Shown here one piece after another: positions 19,616 to 24,418 of a stretch of 24,418 bases of DNA. The stretch is from positions 53,459 to 77,876 of the forward strand of contig NW_005434625.1 of the NCBI RefSeq assembly GCF_000315625.1. The letters are read 5' to 3'. The position numbers were made by a program, and so were the translations under genes. The stretch is from Guillardia theta CCMP2712. Taxonomy: Eukaryota; Cryptophyceae; Pyrenomonadales; Geminigeraceae. Numbering within the stretch: the first letter of the stretch is position 1; each line of letters starts with the position of its first letter. The notes under the pieces are model-generated. The model made no database searches and was not told the origin of the DNA. It worked only from the letters and a program-made list of their open reading frames with translations.

Positions 19616-22600
19616 ATGTCTTGCTTGTGTTTCAAGTCGTCAAGGATTCAAGCCGAAGAATCCCACCACTTGTCTCAATCTACATGCGTTAAGGACCTCG
19701 AGGAGGCGAGAAGAAAGATTTCAGAGCTCGAGGAAGCGCTTCAGAAGGTGAGGTCTGCACATGACCAAACTTCCACCTGCACCTCAGAAGGTCTATACTT
19801 GGATGGGCAGTCGCTAGCAGACCAGTCATGGAGTCTGCCCGATGATGTTCGATCCAAGCTGAACGAGCTGCTCAACCTCTCCATCGACCCCGGGAGAAGC
19901 AAAGAGCTCGAAAACGAGCTGCTGGTCATGCTCGGGATCCAAGTCGGAGTTTGCAAGCAGGAAGAGAAGCTTCAGGGTCAAGACTATGAGCGCAGAGTAG
20001 CGAGAGAGTGGGAGATCTCTCGCAAAATCAATAGCCTTGGCGAGCTCGACCTTCTGCGCGCGGTCGCCGAGTGCATTCCAGGGGGGAATTCTAAGTATCC
20101 TTTGGCATGGCTGGAAGGAATGAGGCAGGAGGATCTATCTGCTTTCTGTCAGACGACGATAGCGAACAGACTATCTGAGGTCTTGAGAAGAATCCAAGCC
20201 TGCCACTCGCAAGAGGCAGGAGGCCATCCGAGTGAAGGCAATACAAAGTATTGCCTCAATGAACAGGACGCGAATTGGTGCAAGGGGACCAAACAAGGAG
20301 TGTACGGGAAGATAGAGGAGTTTTACGGGGGACTGGTAGATCGCATTGGTCTGCCTCAGATGCAACTGATGAAGGGCATGGAAGACGAGCATTGCCGGGG
20401 AGAGGACTCCTCAGTTCCTTTCACTACAAGTAACTACACCATCAACACAACTCCCGAGGAGCAGTGGAAGGCAGTGACAGACCCGGAGACCAGACGATTC
20501 CTATCAGACAACGGGCGGGTTATTCGGGATGTGCAAGAGTTAAAGAATCATCCCACGGCAATCAAGGCGAAGCTGGCAGAGGCAGAGATCATTGCCCTGC
20601 AGCTCTACACGGGTGAGACCATGTTGGAGGAGGAGGAGCCTGATAGAACGATTGAAAGCTTGTGAGTAACAGGTCCGATGTACTTCAAGTACAACCAAGT
20701 ACTACGAGCACCTACAGAGGCCTCCAATAAGTACACAACGACCATCCACTGCATCGTCAGCGGGCTTGTCAAGCTGTCCCACCACACCTCGTTGAAAGAA
20801 GGCAGGCGAGTGTGGAGGGGACTGAAAGGCCTGACGTTACCAGAGAGTTTTCTCAAGGAAGACGAGCTCGGAGTGTCGGGAGGGGTTGAATATGGGCTGT
20901 TGAGTACAACATCCGACGTCAAGACAGCGATTCAGTATAGCGGAGAAGGAGGAGAGCGGATAGTACTCGAGATGAGCTGTGGGGCGGTCGATCGAGGGGC
21001 GAGCTTGAAGTTTTTGTCTCAGTATCCAGGGGAGGAGGAAATTCTGTACCCGCCCATGTCATACTTGGAAGTTTTGAAACAGCCGCAGTACATGGGGGTG
21101 GGAGGAGATCGTGTCAAGGTGCTGCAGCTCAAGATCAACTCGAATGTGATGAGCCTGACCATTGAAGACTTCGTGGGGAAGCGCAAGCAGCTTCATGTTG
21201 CTCTGATGGAGAACATCGCCAGAGAAGTAGAGCGAGACTTGAAAGAGTTCGGACCAAGAATCCAGGAGCGACTGAAGACTGCAGTGGCAGATTCATTTTA
21301 CAAAAGCCATGAGAAGCTGATGAAATCCATCATCGACGAGTGCTGGCAGATGGTACAAGAGAGTCGAGCGCAGAAAGCTGAGTGGTACAACGATGAAAAA
21401 CGATACAAAGAAGCGATAGAAAACTCAAACATCATGAAGGAAATGGCCATGAATAAGATCAGGCACTGGATCGAAGATACTCAAGGGGACTTGAAGTGCG
21501 AGGCCCTCGTTGGAGAGCCAATGAAGTCTTCGTACTGGAAGACCATGGCTGACCTGAAATACAAAATCAACAATTTGCCAAAAGAAGGCAAACAAAGACA
21601 AGAGATGAGTCAGAGGATTTGTCAAATGTATGGATTGTCAGTCTCACATGAACAGAGTGAGCCTTTGACAGTCCTGGCAGTTGTGCGAGGTCAAAGCGAG
21701 TTGATTCCTCTCATCAAGGCATCTGGATGCGACATGAATGTGAGCTTGGGAGATGGGAGGACTGGGCTGCACGTAGCAGCCATGCTGGGTATGGAGGGGA
21801 GCGTGAAAGAGCTTTTGATGGCAGGAATTGAGGTGACGGCGAAGGACAAGAAGGGCAAGACATGCGCGTATTGGGCATGCGAGTATGGTCATCTCGAAGT
21901 TCTCAAATGTCTGGAATACCATTGTAGCCCTGAAGTTCTCAGCTTGCTGGTTAGAGCCAGAACGGATGATGGAAGGACCTGCGCGCATGCAGCATCTGAA
22001 GGCGGACACTTGGAGATTCTAGAGTACTTGAAGGAGACGTTCGGGGAAGACGTACTGAGAGAATCAAGAAATGATGGAGGAACATGCGCGCATGCTGCGA
22101 GCCAGGAAGGGCGCTTACAAGTGCTGAATTACCTCAAGGAAACGTGTGGGGATGAGATACTCCGAGTCAAGAAGAACAACGGCGGCTCTTGCGCACATTC
22201 GGCTTGCCATGGAGGGCACTTGGAGGTGCTGAGGTACCTGAAGGAGACATGCGGGGAGGACATGCTGAAAGAGAAGCGCGATGACGGCTGGTCCTGCGTG
22301 CATTGGGCTAGCCAAGGAGGGCATACCGACATGCTGCGATACTTGACGGAAACATGCGGGAAAGACGTACTGAGAGAGAAGAAGGGCGACGGGGGTACAT
22401 GTGCACACTCAGCAAGCCTTAGGGGGCACTTGGAGGTGCTCAAGTACCTGAAGGAGACATGCGGGGAGGACATGCTGCGAGAGAAGCGCGATGCTGGCTG
22501 GACATGCGCACACTCGGCAAGCCAGGAAGGGCACTTGGAGGTGCTCAAGTACCTCAAGGAGACATGCGGGGAGGAGATACTAAGAGCAAAACGCGATGAC

Positions 22601-23377
22601 GGGTGGACGTGTGCCCATTCAGCAAGTTTGAAGGGACATCTGGAGATTTTGCAATATCTCAAGGAGACATGCGGAGAGGTGGTGCTCAGAGAATCGAGGA
22701 GCGATGGTATCACCTGTTCACATTGGGCATGCCAGGCTGGACGATTGCAAGTTGTCATGTACTTGAAGGAGACATGCGGGGAGGACATTCTCAGACAGAA
22801 GGCAAACAATGGCTGGACATGCGCGCATGCGGCAGGCCTCAGAGGGCACTTGGAGGTGCTCAAGTACCTTAAGGAGACATGCGGGGAGGAGATACTAAGA
22901 GAGAAGAAGGCAGACGGAGGGACATGCGTTCACGAGGCCAGCGCTTGTGGGCACTTGGAGGTGCTCAAGTACCTTGAGGAGACATGCGGGGAGGAGATGC
23001 TAAGAGAGAAGAAGAACGACGGGGATACATGTGCACACGCTGCAAGCGAGGAAGGGCACTTGGAGGTGCTCAAGTACCTGAAAGATTCTTGCGGGGAGGA
23101 GATACTCAAGCAGAAGAGGGACGACGGCGCGACATGCGCACATGCTGCGAGCGAGGAAGGGCAGTTGGAGGTGCTCAAGTACCTTAAGGCGACATGCGGG
23201 GAGGAGCTACTCATGGAGAAGAAGAACGACGGGGGAACATGTGCGCTTGTGGCAGAGCTCAAAGGGCACTTGCAGGTGATCAAGTACCTTGACGAGACAT
23301 GCGGGGAGGACATGGCAGGTCTCAGTAAACCTTGTGAGCCAGGTGCGTCCAGGGGTTCCCGAGTAACTAATCACTGA
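19616..23377 (+). CDS. Coiled-coil, arginine ADP-ribosyltransferase, ankyrin-repeat protein
   Basis: Two exons, 19616-20612 and 20673-23377, with a 60-nt phase 1 intron (GTGAGA..AACAG). Product about 1233 aa. The intron removes an in-frame stop and restores the start of the ART fold. Start: the first in-frame ATG (MSCLCFK); its two near-terminal cysteines could be lipidated. Residues of about 25-50 are a coiled coil. 55-300 is unassigned helical sequence. About 300-480 is an R-S-E type mono-ADP-ribosyltransferase domain: VWRGLKG (Arg 381), LLSTTSD (Ser 410) and the E-x-E turn GEEEILYPP (Glu 453 and 455). This triad marks NAD-dependent arginine-specific enzymes. About 490-655 is helical and charged. 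From about 660 to 1219 come about 15 ankyrin repeats, then a short tail. The ankyrin surface probably selects the target protein. No signal peptide or membrane segment is evident, so action inside the cell is likely. It faces the opposite way to the flanking phosphatase copies D and E. Confidence 0.85.
21965..23330 (+). repeat. 105-bp tandem repeats encoding 13 ankyrin repeats
   Basis: Thirteen units of exactly 35 codons lie within the ART-ankyrin gene; one or two older, diverged ankyrin repeats precede them. The protein consensus is DDGxTCAHAAS-xxGHLEVLKYLKETCGEEILREK. It is two residues longer than canonical 33-aa ankyrin repeats, with TCAH in place of TPLH. DNA identity between units is high in the segment that encodes GHLEVLKYLKETCGEE, so the array is young or homogenised and may vary in copy number. 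Confidence 0.92.
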
Positions 23378-23523
23378 CATTTCACTGATAGTTCAGTCTA
23401 AGACTCCTGCCATTTCAGACCAGAATGGTTCTCCTCCTACTGAGTAAATGCCCCAACCAACCGCTTCTCTGTTCAGAGCCCAACCATCAGATTTTCGACC
23501 CCGACCGAGTCACAAGACCTCCC
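23378..23523. other. Spacer between ART-ankyrin gene and phosphatase relic
   Basis: About 146 bp with no feature of note. It is likely the 3' UTR and terminator region of the ART-ankyrin gene; no clear AATAAA was seen. Confidence 0.4.
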
Positions 23524-24418
23524 ACAAGCTTTTCAAAGAGATCGCCGTCCACTTGCCATGCTCTCTACAAGCTTCCTCGCAAAGATCCCTGACCGATAGC
23601 CTCCCTCTCCTACCCCGTCACAGAGCACAGTCAAGCTGTCTTTGATCTCGAAGGCGTCATCATACGGCAGCCAACCGTGATAGCGAGGGTCCATGTGCTT
23701 GCCTGGCTTGCCCTTGAGGCCCACGTACGCCTCGCTGAAGATGCAGCTTCCAGCCTCAAGGCTCTTGCGCAGCTCGTCAATCTGCTCCTTGGCTTTGCTT
23801 TGGGTCGTTTCTATCGCGCCGGCCATGTCCTGTACCTCTCCAAGGCCGTCTTGTAGCGCCTGTGCGTGTAGTTGCGACTGAGCGGCTTGCTTGTGGAGGG
23901 CGGACTGGGCGGTGCGCCGACACTTGAGCAGCAGCTCATGATACCTGACCGACTCGATCTCGTATTGCTTTGTCCGCTTCGTTTGGTCTTCAAGCCTCTG
24001 CTCGAGTTGAAGGATCTCTAGCTTGAGCTCTTCCTTGCCGAGCTCCTCGTCCTCACCGTCGGAGATGATGATGGCATCGCTCGCTTGATCCCCGGGCAGA
24101 GCGCCTGCGAGGCTGTCCTGATGGCTACCCGTCCTGCTTCGTTTCCTGCTTGGCAGCATTCCAGTCTGATGAGAGCGGGTGGGAAAGTGCAAGGCGATTT
24201 CGTAGGGATGGACCGGGAAGTGGGGGATGGGAGAGGAAGGGGGTGGGGTGGTGACCGTGCTGGACAAACGCGTGGTGCTGAGAGGGAGAAAGACGGGTGA
24301 CCGCAGGTGAGTAGATCCGGAGAGGGTGGGGGTGGTATATGCTGTGAGAGTCTCTAGGCAGTAGGAGAGGCTAGTGGGGGGTAGGAGGAGTGGTAGGAAG
24401 GCTAGGACCCAGGCTTTC
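23524..24418 (-). pseudogene. Decayed fifth copy (E) of the coiled-coil phosphatase
   Basis: Starts abruptly at about 23524 inside the phosphatase domain and continues through the coiled coil and start ATG (24159-24157, MLPSRKRSR) into the conserved 5' flank, running off the window. It is more diverged than A-D. Exon 1 lacks exactly 303 nt (101 codons, in frame), joined at 23753/23754. This removes the second half of the coiled coil and the linker. Next, 11 nt are missing near 23551, which shifts the frame after KLVESMA. Everything beyond, including the GDS, SDG and DDLT motifs and exon 2, is absent. A truncated protein with NLS, SIM and half a coiled coil but no working phosphatase could still be made. 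Confidence 0.88.

Noticed and set aside
19580-20665. Separate gene ending before the ART domain
   Set aside because: The frame starts at TTG, not ATG, and its end is intronic. Splicing at 20612/20673 gives a continuous ART domain.
22129-22863. 244-aa minus-strand frame under the ankyrin repeats
   Set aside because: It is the complement of the 105-bp repeat and mirrors its period.
21965-23330. Regular 105-bp repeats read as a CRISPR array or non-coding satellite
   Set aside because: The units are contiguous, without spacers, and encode in-frame ankyrin repeats.

Overview
The window is nuclear DNA of a eukaryote, most likely a unicellular alga or protist. A cryptophyte such as Guillardia theta would fit, but this is inference from gene families and style, not an identification. 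The evidence is thirteen GT-AG introns that restore known protein motifs when removed. Twelve are 40-60 nt and one is 103 nt; eleven are phase 0. No bacterial operon or ribosome-binding-site structure is seen.

Layout. 1-95 is a CCCT simple repeat. 245-1553 (-) is a five-exon gene of unknown function. 1825-2460 is a GC-rich, cryptically simple block. 2802-3110 (-) is a weak 102-aa ORF. 3406-3682 holds a GGGCC pentamer run and a purine minisatellite. 3872-4744 (+) is a three-exon Hsp90 co-chaperone with an Aha1 N-domain. It converges on a six-exon, probably myristoylated PP2C phosphatase at 4931-6212 (-). 6213-7484 is gene-free and G-poor. 7485-7923 is a non-autonomous DNA transposon (MITE) with 40-bp perfect terminal inverted repeats. 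8096-8976 is a second GC-rich block.

The main feature is 8977-18906: four head-to-tail units of about 2.58 kb, all on the minus strand. Each carries one gene with the order basic NLS-like patch, SUMO-interacting-like motif, long coiled coil, Pro-rich linker, and a PPTC7-like PP2C domain split by one intron that contains a GA microsatellite. Copies C and D are intact (552 aa). Copy B has lost its C-terminal tail. Copy A is frameshifted near its start. A fifth, decayed copy (E) lies at 23524-24418.

Between copies D and E, on the opposite strand, is a 1233-aa two-exon gene (19616-23377). It encodes a coiled coil, an R-S-E type arginine ADP-ribosyltransferase domain and a C-terminal ankyrin array whose last 13 repeats are near-identical 105-bp units. 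The phosphatase array and this ART-ankyrin gene form the fast-changing, accessory-like part of the window. The Aha1/PP2C part looks like ordinary housekeeping sequence. A functional link between the phosphatases and the ADP-ribosyltransferase is suggested only by position.
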